The notes: generated by a model not told the origin, from the letters alone. A stretch of 64,000 nucleotides of DNA from Anaeromassilibacillus sp. An200 (GCF_002160025.1 NZ_NFJU01000008.1:1-64000); one strand, 5' to 3'; shown: positions 7,909-16,480, counted from the stretch's first letter. Translations and numbers: made by a program.

Positions 7909-8519
7909 TGCATTCCTCCCATTTCCGGCCCGCACTGCTTCATCTCAGGGTACTCGGTCAGGAGATGCCACACGCCGTTTGCGTAGTTGGCGCTGTTGAC
8001 CGTCTGACTGAGAAGCTCATCGGCAGAGAGCGACATCGTGATACCGGGCACGCCGGGATGCGCCGCGGCACTTTGGCCGCTCATCAGTCCTTCCGCCTGG
8101 GCTGCGGTCAGAGGCACGAAGCCGCACGGGGTCATCAGGGAAAAGATGCCGCCAACATGGGTGGCCAGGAAATCACGAACCGTGCGTGTGCCTGCGTCAT
8201 CAGACAGTTCCTCCCGAAGCGTCCAGACGCAGTGGAGCAGCTCCTCACCATGGGAGGCATCCAGACCATTCTCCGCAATCCAGCGGTCTGCCAGCTCATC
8301 CAGCGGCTCGTCCAGCCCCAGCAGAAATCTGGCGTCCTCCTCATTGATGGCGTCCTCGATATTGTCACGGATCAACCGTGCGGCGGTGATCTCCTCAGCG
8401 GCATCGATCAGCTGAGAGGGATCGGCTGCCATCCACTGCTTGACCCGGCGCTCATAGTCGGCGCTGATCCGCTTCTTCAGCTCTTTCTTGTAATCCAAGG
8501 CGATCTCATCTTTGTTCAC
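7905..8519 (-). CDS. ICE protein, possibly DUF3848-like
   Basis: The 204-residue acidic protein begins with GTG overlapping the DUF6103 stop (GTGA). The first 60 residues (DYKKELKKRISADYERRVKQW, then AAEEITAARLIRDNI) resemble small helical DUF3848-type domains carried on clostridial ICEs; this is from memory and unproven. It ends EMGGMQ, and the DNA for MGGM doubles as the ribosome site (GGGAGGA) of the next gene. No catalytic motif is visible. Confidence 0.65.
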   Translation of the reverse strand: MNKDEIALDYKKELKKRISADYERRVKQWMAADPSQLIDAAEEITAARLIRDNIEDAINEEDARFLLGLDEPLDELADRWIAENGLDASHGEELLHCVWTLREELSDDAGTRTVRDFLATHVGGIFSLMTPCGFVPLTAAQAEGLMSGQSAAAHPGVPGITMSLSADELLSQTVNSANYANGVWHLLTEYPEMKQCGPEMGGMQ

Positions 8520-8773
8520 TGGATCACCTCCGGTTCCTGGTCAGGCTTCGGTGCGGCGGCTCTCGGGCTGCGCCGAGACTTGCTCGGAGCGGCGGCGCTT
8601 ACATCGCTCTCATCGATATACTCCCGCACGGGGGCGGGCACATATTTTTCATAGAGCTTCACCAGCGCATCCGTCATCTCACGGTCCAGGTCAAGCTCCT
8701 TCTTGCCCATATAGCGTTTGAGCGCAGAGAGCTTCTCCTCGTCGAAGGTGATGGTCAGGTTCACTTGCTTCAT
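8516..8773 (-). CDS. DUF6103-family small protein
   Basis: About 85 residues. The N-terminal half (QVNLTITFDEEKLSALKRYMGKK and REMTDALVKLYEKYVPAPVREYI) is a ribbon-helix-helix-like fold typical of DUF6103, followed by a basic, Ala/Pro-rich tail. AAGGA 7 nt upstream favours ATG at 8773 over GTG at 8779. Small proteins of this family sit beside transfer genes on clostridial ICEs and may bind DNA. Confidence 0.75.
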   Translation of the reverse strand: MKQVNLTITFDEEKLSALKRYMGKKELDLDREMTDALVKLYEKYVPAPVREYIDESDVSAAAPSKSRRSPRAAAPKPDQEPEVIQ

Positions 8774-8787
8774 TGGCACTTCCTTTC

Positions 8788-9981
8788 TCAGTCGTAGTTG
8801 ATGTATTTGATCTGCAGCCAGTGGGTCCAGCCCCGACCCTCCAGCTTTGTTTTCACCACACCTTTTTTGGTATTCATAGCTTCAATCACATAACCGTCAC
8901 CGATGTACACGCCAATGTGGCCGTCATGCCAGACAGCGAGGCCGGGGATATCCGGCATGGTGTCGATGGTTCCGGATACTGAGGCGTTATAATACATCTG
9001 GTTGGCGCCAAGATCCGGCATCCCGTTGGTTCCATACTCGATAGTCATGGTGTCGGGATTGAGCCATCCGTACCCTTTGATCAGGCCCACGCAGTCTGTG
9101 GTTCTGCCTCCCAGCCAGTTGGCACGGATGAAGTCCGCATAGCTGCCGACACCGTCAGGGTACTGCTCCAGCTTGTAGGCGAAGAGCGAATCGGTGAGGA
9201 CACTGCCGTATGTTCCCCAGACATAGCCCCAGCCGGATTCCCAGGCGTGGATGGCGTAGGTTACAAGGTCTGCGGCGTTCTTGGTGGTTGGATCGGTGAA
9301 GGCGGAGATATCCAGCTCTATCCTGCTCCCATCCCCTCTGAGATACTCGCCGCTGTAGCTGCCGCCCCCGGCGCTCCCTGCGATCATGGTATAGATATGG
9401 TCGATGTTGCTCTTGTCATCTTCCGTGATCTCTCTGCCCAGATGGGCTTCCAGGTTGGCGTAGGCCTGGGACAGAGAGACCGGCACCGCGACGGTGTATT
9501 CTTCTTCCTCTGTACTTGTTGTCCCGTCCGCCAGGGTCACTTCCACGGTTCGTGTTCGGGTTTCGGTGGTGTAGAAGCACCCCACGAAGCTGTTCGCCGC
9601 CCGTGTGGACGGAGCGTCCTCCCCAAAGCAGAGGGCATAAAAAACAGCCTTGACTCTGATTGGGTCAAGGCTGTTGCCGCTGTCCATCTGCCCGTTGGCC
9701 GAGGACACCGCCGAATCCAGAAGAGAAAAGGCCGAGCGCATTTCCTCGATGTGATATCGAAACTCCGCCGGAACTTCTGTGGAAAATTCCGCTCCGTAGA
9801 AGCACGCCTCCACCGAGTAGTTGTTATGCTCCGCCCCGCCTGAGCCAAGGGAACAGAGCAAGGCGATTAAAAGAATGACCGGTGAAAAGACTGCTACCAG
9901 AATCCAGCCCACACCTTTCCGAGTCTTTTCATTGGTGAGGAGCATGGCGGCGGCCTTTGCGATTGCCGCAGGTACCGCCAT
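8788..9981 (-). CDS. NlpC/P60 peptidoglycan hydrolase, CD1108 type
   Basis: The protein opens a path through the cell wall for the mating channel. Residues about 25-47 form one membrane anchor (GWILVAVFSPVILLIALLCSL), then an extracytoplasmic spacer, then a C-terminal NlpC/P60 (C40) domain of about 150 residues. The catalytic Cys is in RTTDCVGLIKGYGW and the His in HDGHIGVYIGDGYV. The spacer (about 60-200) replaces the lysozyme-like domain seen in Tn916 Orf14 homologues. ATG overlaps the virB4 TGA (TGATG), so the two are co-translated. Confidence 0.88.
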   Translation of the reverse strand: MAVPAAIAKAAAMLLTNEKTRKGVGWILVAVFSPVILLIALLCSLGSGGAEHNNYSVEACFYGAEFSTEVPAEFRYHIEEMRSAFSLLDSAVSSANGQMDSGNSLDPIRVKAVFYALCFGEDAPSTRAANSFVGCFYTTETRTRTVEVTLADGTTSTEEEEYTVAVPVSLSQAYANLEAHLGREITEDDKSNIDHIYTMIAGSAGGGSYSGEYLRGDGSRIELDISAFTDPTTKNAADLVTYAIHAWESGWGYVWGTYGSVLTDSLFAYKLEQYPDGVGSYADFIRANWLGGRTTDCVGLIKGYGWLNPDTMTIEYGTNGMPDLGANQMYYNASVSGTIDTMPDIPGLAVWHDGHIGVYIGDGYVIEAMNTKKGVVKTKLEGRGWTHWLQIKYINYD

Positions 9982-11813
9982 CAGCGACCACCTGCCGATC
10001 CGAAGAGTTTCTCCTTGTAGGCCGGGGCGTGAACCTCCAGCAGATATCGTTCATTGCCACACTTGTACAGGCAGACGCCGCGCTGCGGGAATTTGATTAG
10101 ATTGTATTCCGACTCCTCCAGCTGGAGCATATCCATGTAGGACCGCTTGTCGATAGAACCGGCGTTGAACAGGAACTGGTGAGGCGGGATGCTGAACAGG
10201 GGCTTGGTCATCTCGCGGACGCCCTCCTGATCGAAGTCCTCCAGGTTCTGACTGGCCAGCAGCATCGCCGATTCCTTCTTCCGTACACGCTTCAGGCAGT
10301 TTCGGATGTACTCGATGGCGGTAGGGTTGGACAGCCAGATATACAGCTCATCCAGAGCTGCCACGGTATTGCCCACGGTCAGAAGCTTGTCGGACATGAA
10401 GGACAGTACATTGAAGAGCATGGCGTTGCGGACATTCTTGGCGGCACTGAGCATTCCCTTGACACCGAACACCAGGAAGCGGCTGGAGGTAATGTTGGTA
10501 TGCCCATTGAAGAACTGGGCGTCGGCGCCCTTGCACATGGAGTGCAGTCCCAACAATACCTCTTGCAGGAGTTTTTGGGTGTAGAGCTGGTGCTGACCAG
10601 CGTCGTAGGTCTTGAACTCCTCCTCAATGAGATCATAGAGGTCGGAAAGGATGGGATAGTCCTCCGGGCGCATCCGGCTGAAGTTGGTTTGCTCGTTGAT
10701 GCCGAATTTCCGATACAGCTTGGACAGCATGATCTCGATGGTATCGATATGCGCGTCGCTGAAATCCTTATAGGCCCGGAAGAAGTCCTTCAGGAAGGAG
10801 ATGTGCTGGGCCAGCAAGGTGCTTTTGCGAAAGGCCTCCGGCGCATCGGTGGCGTTGGGGTCACCACCATCATCCCAGCACTTGGGTTCCAGCACATTGA
10901 TGATGTACTGTCCGGCCATGAGGTCAGCAAAACAGCCGCCCACCGCCTCGCACATTTCCTGCTGTTCGTGTTCAGCATCCAGAGAAATGATGGACTTGCC
11001 GGACTCCAACAGGTTCAGAATGAGCAGCTTCATGAGATAGGACTTGCCCTGACCGGAGTTGCCAAGGATCAGGATATTGGCAGAGGTCTTGTCCTCATCC
11101 CGCTGGTCGAAATCCACCAGAATGTTGCTGCCGTATTTGTCTTTGCCGATGTAGAAGCCCTTGGAATCCAGCTTGCCGGAGTAGTTGAAGGGATAGAGAT
11201 TCGCCACGCTGGAGGCGGGCAGTACTCGTTCAAACTGGATGCCGAATGTGTTGTGACCGCAGGGATTGACGCAGCGGAAGCCCTGCTGCTGACGGAGCAG
11301 GAGCTTATCCACATTCAGCTTGCTCCGCACCAGCTCCGTCAGTACATCGGTCTGGAGCAGCTTGAGGTTGTTGTAGTCGGATGCGGTCAGCTCGATGTAC
11401 ACGGCGCAGTGGAGCAGAGGCTCACGGTTTCGGTGCATGGTGGCCACCAGGGTGGCCACATCCTGAAGGTTGCTCTCGGCGGTGACCGTCTGCTGCAGGT
11501 CGTTGGTGTTGGAGCTGTTCAGGCGGTTCTTGTTGGCGGCGTTCTGAATGATGCGCTTTTCCTCAGCCGGAGTGACCTGCCGGGTGTAGATCCGCAGGGT
11601 GACGCCGTCCTTTTCTCCCAGATGCCGGAGGATGGCCTGCTCATCCGTGCTGGTCGGGTATTCACGAAGCGCCCAGACGCAGCGGTAGGTGTTGCCGCAG
11701 ATGAAATGATCCGGCATGAAGCTGACCACAGAGGGGGCGATCATATCCAAAAAGGATTTGATGGATGCCTCCTCGCAGCCTTGCGGAACAGGTCTTTTCG
11801 CTTTCTTTGCCAA
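9981..11813 (-). CDS. virB4: VirB4-like conjugation ATPase, CD1110 type
   Basis: This 610-residue energising ATPase of the secretion channel has a VirB4 N-terminal domain (1-240), Walker A GNSGQGKS at 251-258 and a Walker B strand TVAALDELYIWL (about 495). The late motif SAMLLASQNLEDF is the typical VirB4/TraC glutamine sensor. The only plausible start is TTG at 11813, because a TAG lies just upstream in frame. AGGAGG is 8 nt before it, inside the 3' arm of a perfect hairpin (11817-11846). Translation is therefore probably held down. Confidence 0.92.
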   Translation of the reverse strand: MAKKAKRPVPQGCEEASIKSFLDMIAPSVVSFMPDHFICGNTYRCVWALREYPTSTDEQAILRHLGEKDGVTLRIYTRQVTPAEEKRIIQNAANKNRLNSSNTNDLQQTVTAESNLQDVATLVATMHRNREPLLHCAVYIELTASDYNNLKLLQTDVLTELVRSKLNVDKLLLRQQQGFRCVNPCGHNTFGIQFERVLPASSVANLYPFNYSGKLDSKGFYIGKDKYGSNILVDFDQRDEDKTSANILILGNSGQGKSYLMKLLILNLLESGKSIISLDAEHEQQEMCEAVGGCFADLMAGQYIINVLEPKCWDDGGDPNATDAPEAFRKSTLLAQHISFLKDFFRAYKDFSDAHIDTIEIMLSKLYRKFGINEQTNFSRMRPEDYPILSDLYDLIEEEFKTYDAGQHQLYTQKLLQEVLLGLHSMCKGADAQFFNGHTNITSSRFLVFGVKGMLSAAKNVRNAMLFNVLSFMSDKLLTVGNTVAALDELYIWLSNPTAIEYIRNCLKRVRKKESAMLLASQNLEDFDQEGVREMTKPLFSIPPHQFLFNAGSIDKRSYMDMLQLEESEYNLIKFPQRGVCLYKCGNERYLLEVHAPAYKEKLFGSAGGR

Positions 11814-11816
11814 AAT

Positions 11817-11846
11817 GGATGCCTCCTATTCTCCGTGGAGGCATCC
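11817..11846 (-). promoter_or_regulatory. Hairpin that covers the virB4 ribosome site
   Basis: On the minus strand GGATGCCTCC (11846-11837) pairs perfectly with GGAGGCATCC (11826-11817) around a 10-nt loop. The 3' arm contains the whole AGGAGG ribosome site of virB4, and the start is a weak TTG 8 nt further. A second fold, GGCCGTGGAG with CTCCATGGCC, lies just upstream (about 11850-11876). Together they should limit virB4 translation unless opened by a protein or another RNA. Confidence 0.7.
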
Positions 11847-11889
11847 CGGCCATGGAGTGGAACACCTCCACGGCCTGTGATGAATTGAT

Positions 11890-12471
11890 TTACTCGCCCA
11901 CGATGACCCAGCGGTCGCCGTCGTAGTCCTCGAACTTCTCGGTAGTCACATTCTGCTCGAAATAAACGCCCAGCATCCGCTTGAGATCCTGCTCGGTGGC
12001 GCGGCGGGTGGTAAACCCATTGTCATTGATGCTCTGCTCGATGCGGCTGAGATACGGGAACACATCCGTTTCCTTTTCGCTTCGCAGCCGGATGATGATA
12101 TAAAACTCCCGGCTGGAAGCCATCAGCACCTGGATGCGATCCAAATGCTTGCTGTCCTGCTCCAGAAGCCGCCGGATTGCAGGAAGCTCCTCACTGCCCA
12201 TGCGCTCCTGATAGAAGTTTTTGTTTCGCTCAAAGGACTCCTTGGAGTTGAGGGCCAGCATCTCAATTTCCGCCTGCCCCTTGACCACATTCAGCAGGGC
12301 GTAGATCCTTGCGCTGATGCTGGAATCGGACAGGACGCTGATGTTGGTGGGCTTGATGATGAAAAAGACCAGGTCGCCCATGCGGGTGGCGATGCAATAG
12401 TCCTTGATACCATCGATCCCCATGAGCTGCCGGGTGGATTGGGCGGCATTCTCTTTTTTCTTTCTGTTCAT
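11890..12471 (-). CDS. ICE transfer protein resembling the VirB4 N-terminal fold
   Basis: The 193-residue soluble protein starts at ATG 12471, overlapping the preceding stop (ATGA). Its pattern (VFFIIKPTNISVLS, IYALLNVVKGQAEIEMLALNSKESF, FYIIIRLRSEKE) resembles the N-terminal region of VirB4/TraC-type ATPases, yet the neighbouring virB4 has its own N-terminus. It may be a separate partner that docks VirB4. This similarity is judged by eye. Confidence 0.65.
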   Translation of the reverse strand: MNRKKKENAAQSTRQLMGIDGIKDYCIATRMGDLVFFIIKPTNISVLSDSSISARIYALLNVVKGQAEIEMLALNSKESFERNKNFYQERMGSEELPAIRRLLEQDSKHLDRIQVLMASSREFYIIIRLRSEKETDVFPYLSRIEQSINDNGFTTRRATEQDLKRMLGVYFEQNVTTEKFEDYDGDRWVIVGE

Positions 12472-12860
12472 AGCTTCATTCCTCCTTGGGGAAAGCTGGG
12501 CGGGAAAAAGCCGGTACAGCGCATGGTGACACAGCAGGTCACCCGCCTTGGGTTCTGGCTGAACCAGTATTTTGCCCTGGCATTCTTGGCGCTGTAGCAG
12601 AGGGACTTCTCGCACAGAAGGCCGCCCACATAGCTTTTCAGCAGGGCACGCAGGCTGCGGAAGCCATAATAATATCTGCCGTCCTGGCTGCGGCAGCTCC
12701 ACTTGTTCTTGGCATCCTGCCAGAAGAAGGCGTTGTGGCACTCCCACCGCTTGCGCTTCCGGCTCCACCGGAGCGTCAGGGAGGCGGACAGATCTCGCTC
12801 CTCAACTTCCGGCAGGCCGATGATCTCCTCGTTTTCAAAGGTCGTGTCGGCATGGAACAT
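12468..12860 (-). CDS. ICE protein of unknown function, basic and Cys-rich
   Basis: About 130 residues with clustered Trp, Arg and Cys (WSRKRKRWECHNAFFWQDAKNKW, RVTCCVTMRCTGFF). ATG at 12860 is chosen because GGAG lies 9 nt upstream in the end of the PrgI-like gene; an in-frame ATG at 12878 also exists. The C-terminus QGGMKL is encoded by AAGGAGGAATG, the ribosome site of the next gene. No known domain is recognised. Confidence 0.6.
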   Translation of the reverse strand: MFHADTTFENEEIIGLPEVEERDLSASLTLRWSRKRKRWECHNAFFWQDAKNKWSCRSQDGRYYYGFRSLRALLKSYVGGLLCEKSLCYSAKNARAKYWFSQNPRRVTCCVTMRCTGFFPPSFPQGGMKL

Positions 12861-12861
12861 A

Positions 12862-13119
12862 TCACATTCTCCATTCATAGAATTGCTGTTTGGTGATCAG
12901 GAAGGCAATCGCATAGCGAATGAAATCCAGAATGCTGGTTCCATCAAAGCGGATGCTGAGGAAGGCATAGACCGCCGTGAACACCAGCGGGATAAAAATT
13001 CCGGTCTGAGTCAGCGCCAGGATAGAGACCAGAAGCCCTACGCCAATGACGCCTACATCTCTGAGCTCCCAAAGCCACATCATGGCCTTGGCAGTCAGGT
13101 TGTCGGGGTAGATGTACAG
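12862..13119 (-). CDS. PrgI-like membrane protein, probable CTG start
   Basis: The short protein has two hydrophobic segments (VGVIGVGLLVSILALTQTG and IFIPLVFTAVYAFLSI) and the C-terminal ITKQQFYEWR common in PrgI/TcpE-type transfer proteins, which join VirB4 at the membrane channel. The first in-frame ATG (13083) begins only at MMWLWELRD, but the conserved N-terminus LYIYPDNLTAKA lies upstream in frame. It starts with CTG at 13119, 9 nt after GGAGG, and a TGA closes the frame just before. I propose a CTG start, 85 residues. Confidence 0.75.
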   Translation of the reverse strand: MYIYPDNLTAKAMMWLWELRDVGVIGVGLLVSILALTQTGIFIPLVFTAVYAFLSIRFDGTSILDFIRYAIAFLITKQQFYEWRM

Positions 13120-13129
13120 GGTATTTCAC

Positions 13130-13167
13130 CTCCAAAAACAAGCCGCTGGGGATGCTCTCCCCAGCGG
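13130..13167 (-). terminator. Hairpin/terminator before the PrgI-like gene
   Basis: CCGCTGGGG (13143-13151) and CCCCAGCGG (13159-13167) form a perfect 9-bp stem. On the minus strand it is followed by CTTGTTTTTGGAGG, so the T tract runs into the ribosome site of the PrgI-like gene. It may be a partial terminator that lowers expression of the mating genes downstream. Confidence 0.6.
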
Positions 13168-13180
13168 TCGGTGCGGCATT

Positions 13181-13516
13181 TTATTCTTCAGACATCTCTG
13201 CGGGCTGGTTCTGCGCTTCATACGCATCCAGCGCCTGCTCGATGAGTCCGATGACGAATTCTTTCTGCGTGATTTTCCTGCCGTGCTTCTTTTCTGCGGC
13301 GATGAAATTCTTCAGCCGCTGATCCAGCTCCTCGGTGATCTGGAATGCGAGAGTCTTGGTTGCTGCCATGGTGATTTTTCCTCCTTCGAAGCGTTCTTTG
13401 AGTACCAACTCCACATAATCACCCAGAGTCTTGAGGCCAAGCTGTTCCTTTTCCTCGATAGCTTTGGCATGTAAATTTTCCGGGATCATACCACAGAGAT
13501 TCTTCTTTGCTTCCAT
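13181..13516 (-). CDS. Small ICE protein, two RHH-like halves
   Basis: About 111 residues. ATG at 13516 follows AAAGGAG by 6 nt. Two similar helical halves are visible: IPENLHAKAIEEKEQLGLKTLGDYVELVLKERF and FQITEELDQRLKNFIAAEKKHGRKITQKEFVIGLIEQAL. The second looks like a ribbon-helix-helix or CopG-type domain. It may be a DNA-binding regulator of the transfer operon. The tail is AEMSEE. Confidence 0.6.
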   Translation of the reverse strand: MEAKKNLCGMIPENLHAKAIEEKEQLGLKTLGDYVELVLKERFEGGKITMAATKTLAFQITEELDQRLKNFIAAEKKHGRKITQKEFVIGLIEQALDAYEAQNQPAEMSEE

Positions 13517-13633
13517 GGGTGGCTCCTTTCTCTGATTTTGTAAGCAAAGCATACTGTGACCGGAGTGAAATAGCTATTCACAGAACCCAACGAAGAAGCA
13601 AGCTGCAAACGAAGCATAAGCAACAAGCATGGC

Positions 13634-15256
13634 TCAGCCGGCGAGAAGCACCAGAGCAATGCCCTGGAGGACATAGTCCACACATGGAATGGCCACGCTG
13701 TTGCCCAGCGCCTTATACCGGGAAGAGTCCGAGGCGTTGGGAATGTCAGTCCACCTGTCCGGAAACCCTTGGAGCCTCTCACACTCCAACGGCGTCAGCC
13801 TGCGGATGAGCCGTGGCTGATCTGTGCCCTGCAGCACCAGGTCTGTGGCATCCTTATGCTGGCGTGCGCTTTGGGTACTGGTTACCTCACCGTCCTTGAA
13901 AATGTCGACTCGCTGTCTGCTGAACACGGCATGGTGGTCGGTAGCAGTCAGCGTATAGGCAATGCCTTCCTGATAGCCGATCCCGTTGCCGCCGTTTTCA
14001 GGCTTTCGGTCGATGGCGTTTCCGGTGATGCAGAATACTTGCTCCTGCTCCACAAGCGGGACATTGTTGCCGCCTGTACCATACCGTGCGGACATGGTGG
14101 GAGCGACCCGATGGGGGCCGGTGTAGCGGGAATCAATGCCGTGGTTCTCGTAGACCAAGGGCTGATGCCCGTGTTCCTGGGCTCGAAGTGTCCCTGTGAT
14201 GTCCAGGCTGCACTCCATCACGCTGCCGCCTTGGTCGTTCAGGCATAAGATGGATGGCATACAGTTTCCGCTGGCGCTGCCTTTCAGCGTGGGGGCGAGT
14301 TCTTCGCCGTAGCCGATGCTTCCGGCAGAGGCTCCAGCTCCTGCAGAAAAGCCAGCAGTCAGGACACAGGGATACCCCTGCCCGGCCTGACCGCCGCCTG
14401 CACTCAGGGATGTGTGCCGTTCCGGCGTCAGGAAGCAATCGCCGTTTCCCTTCGCCACGACCCCTTCGGCGATGAAAGCCTGCTGCTTCATTCCTGGCTG
14501 GGCGCCCAAGGCTCCGGCCACATCGTGCAGATCTCTGACCTCATCCCGCTGATTTGCGGCAAAGGCAATCGGCTGTATAAGGCCGTTGCGGCCAGTGGAC
14601 ATTCCGCAGTTCACGCCAAGGGTGGCCGCGACCGAGCCAGTCAGGTCACCGTTATAGCCATCGAACCCTTCGATTTCCGCATCGTCCGGCTGGGTAACAA
14701 AGGTCTGCATCTGCATATTGTTTGTCGCCATCAGGGCACCGGAAACTCCGTGCAGATCGATGCCTTCATCACGCTGGTTGATATGGTATGCCTCCAGCGG
14801 GGTGGATCTGCCATCCGGCGGAGCAACCCCTGACTGGATCTCCAGCGCACGATTGAGTTTTCGGGGCAGCTCTTTCCCGCGTTCAAAGGCTCTGCGCAGG
14901 ATGCCCAGGCAGGCTTTCCTGGTCAAATAGTATTTGTCCGGCGGATCGTCCTGCAAAATCTGCGACAAGGAAGATTCTTTTTCTTCTCTGGGGGACACCC
15001 CAGTATTGAGCGTCGAGGCATCTCCACGCCAGGGAGAAATCAGTTCCCAGTAGAATTCGCCCAGCAGATTCCCAGCGCCCGGTGTCAGGTCGAGGGACTG
15101 AAATACCACTGACTTTAATTCGGACGATCTCCTCGAGGACGATCCGGAAATCCTCTCCTTTTGGGGTTCCGCTGGAGAAGGCTCCTGGAACATTCTCCCA
15201 CACCATAAATCGAGGTCGTATATCGAGAGCTGCTCGGCCTCGTTGTCTATCCGCAT
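13634..15256 (-). CDS. Cytosine-5 DNA methyltransferase, C-terminal protein (target recognition, motifs IX-X)
   Basis: This 540-residue frame holds the second half of a C5 methyltransferase: a long Gly/Asn-rich variable region with repeated TL-A/G units (about 150-450), motif IX-like LTPLECERLQGFPDRW and motif X GNSVAIP near residue 522. It begins with its own ATG 7 nt after AAAGGAG, inside the first-half gene. It overlaps that gene by 374 bp in another frame. The first 124 residues (YDLDLWCGRMFQEP to YYLTRKACLGIL) are thus read from DNA that also encodes catalytic-domain sequence. The two proteins probably work as a split enzyme. Confidence 0.75.
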   Translation of the reverse strand: MRIDNEAEQLSIYDLDLWCGRMFQEPSPAEPQKERISGSSSRRSSELKSVVFQSLDLTPGAGNLLGEFYWELISPWRGDASTLNTGVSPREEKESSLSQILQDDPPDKYYLTRKACLGILRRAFERGKELPRKLNRALEIQSGVAPPDGRSTPLEAYHINQRDEGIDLHGVSGALMATNNMQMQTFVTQPDDAEIEGFDGYNGDLTGSVAATLGVNCGMSTGRNGLIQPIAFAANQRDEVRDLHDVAGALGAQPGMKQQAFIAEGVVAKGNGDCFLTPERHTSLSAGGGQAGQGYPCVLTAGFSAGAGASAGSIGYGEELAPTLKGSASGNCMPSILCLNDQGGSVMECSLDITGTLRAQEHGHQPLVYENHGIDSRYTGPHRVAPTMSARYGTGGNNVPLVEQEQVFCITGNAIDRKPENGGNGIGYQEGIAYTLTATDHHAVFSRQRVDIFKDGEVTSTQSARQHKDATDLVLQGTDQPRLIRRLTPLECERLQGFPDRWTDIPNASDSSRYKALGNSVAIPCVDYVLQGIALVLLAG

Positions 15257-15572
15257 CTCTCATCTCCTTTACGATTCGAACCTGTTCCATAAAAAGACCG
15301 GAGCGTTCACCGGAGAGACCGGCACGGTTTCCGGCCACAGATAAGTCCTGACAGGGCGAGCCGCCGCAGATGATGTCCACCGGCGGCAGCTTTGCTCCGT
15401 CAAGCTTTGTAATGTCGCCCACATGTGCCATGTCGGGGAAACGAATCTTTGTCACCTCAATGGGAAAGGCTTCGATCTCGCTTGCCCACACAGGGACAAT
15501 GCCGTTGTGAATGGAGGCCAGTGGGAATCCCCCTATCCCATCAAACAGGCTGCCCATCGTCAGAGTTTTCAT
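14883..15572 (-). CDS. Cytosine-5 DNA methyltransferase, N-terminal catalytic protein
   Basis: The 229-residue protein holds motif I (LFDGIGGFPLA), motif IV with catalytic C74 (GGSPCQDLS), motif VI (ENVPGAF, E126) and motif VIII-like PQRRKRIFLVADF. It stops before the target-recognition domain and motifs IX-X, which lie in the overlapping frame of the next gene. The ATG at 15572 overlaps the VirB6-like stop (ATGA). It probably methylates incoming or element DNA to avoid host restriction. Either two chains assemble or a ribosomal frameshift joins them; the sequence does not decide. Confidence 0.82.
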   Translation of the reverse strand: MKTLTMGSLFDGIGGFPLASIHNGIVPVWASEIEAFPIEVTKIRFPDMAHVGDITKLDGAKLPPVDIICGGSPCQDLSVAGNRAGLSGERSGLFMEQVRIVKEMRDADRQRGRAALDIRPRFMVWENVPGAFSSGTPKGEDFRIVLEEIVRIKVSGISVPRPDTGRWESAGRILLGTDFSLAWRCLDAQYWGVPQRRKRIFLVADFAGRSAGQILFDQESLPGHPAQSL

Positions 15573-16480
15573 TTGGCTACCGCCTGAACGATAGTCCTTG
15601 TGGTGCTGACTGCGGCTTGGGCGGTATAGACCGCAGACATGATATTGGCTCTTGTGGTGGTATCCAGGCCAAAGGCTCCGGCGATGCGGGGGATCTCGCC
15701 GGCGGACAGCATCAGACCAAGGCCAAGGAGCGCATGGTCCTTGAATACCATGAGTCCGGCGATAAGGATGGTGGATTGCAGGAAGGCGGTCAGGCACAAT
15801 CCGATGATCTGCTTGCACCATTGGATGAAACCATCCGTATAACCGCGTGGGACGCTGAACATATAAAGGCTGCCCACTGCAATTTGAATGAGCAGAATGC
15901 CGCCGCGCTTCAGGTTTGCAAAGAAAACCTTTATCACGGCGTAGGCCATCAGAATGATGCAGAATAAAAGCATGATTGGGCTGGTGATGGAAGCAAAGCC
16001 GAAGTATGAGCCGGTGGTCATTCCAGTCAGCGAATCAATGCCACTGAGTGAATCCACAATCTCGGTTGCCGCCTCGCCGATGGAGGTGCCATATCCTGTG
16101 ATCCCCGCGGTGAGGCTTGCCTGCAATGTAACGGAAAGCTCATAGAGCCGAATCGGCACAACCGTAAACAGGCTCACCGCCATAAAGCCCTTGATGGCAC
16201 ACAGAGCAGTTTCTTTGAGGTTCCCTCTGCCGGAGGAATACTCGATGCCGCACTCAAAACAGGCCACCACAAGACCGGTCACATAGAGCGCCCAGGCCAG
16301 ATAAGAGAAAAACAGTACAATGCTCTGCACCCAGCTGAGTTCGAACAGCTCGACGCCCATGTTGCCCATCTCGGCGAAAAAGTTTCCGAGAAAGCCCATG
16401 ACCTGACCGTAGATCCAATCCACGATCTGACCGAGGATGGTGTCGGCAACAAAATCCCAAATAAACAATGGTTCGTTCAC
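15569..16480 (-). CDS. VirB6/TrbL-like membrane protein (DUF6045 type)
   Basis: The 303-residue polytopic protein has about six hydrophobic segments (for example VLFFSYLAWALYVTGLVVA and LLFCIILMAYAVIKVFFA) and a conserved ILGQIVDWIYGQVMGFLGNFF start. In this position (between the VirB2-like pilin and VirB4 modules) such proteins form the inner channel. GTG start with AAAGAG just upstream. Its end overlaps the cytosine methyltransferase start. Confidence 0.82.
   Translation of the reverse strand: MNEPLFIWDFVADTILGQIVDWIYGQVMGFLGNFFAEMGNMGVELFELSWVQSIVLFFSYLAWALYVTGLVVACFECGIEYSSGRGNLKETALCAIKGFMAVSLFTVVPIRLYELSVTLQASLTAGITGYGTSIGEAATEIVDSLSGIDSLTGMTTGSYFGFASITSPIMLLFCIILMAYAVIKVFFANLKRGGILLIQIAVGSLYMFSVPRGYTDGFIQWCKQIIGLCLTAFLQSTILIAGLMVFKDHALLGLGLMLSAGEIPRIAGAFGLDTTTRANIMSAVYTAQAAVSTTRTIVQAVAK

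Noticed and set aside
10179-11888. Plus-strand frame of 569 codons over virB4
   Set aside because: Antisense to virB4 with intact Walker motifs; composition is that of a reversed coding strand.
13560-13633. Possible small gene between the cytosine methyltransferase and the RHH-like gene
   Set aside because: No start codon with a ribosome site and no coding-like composition.
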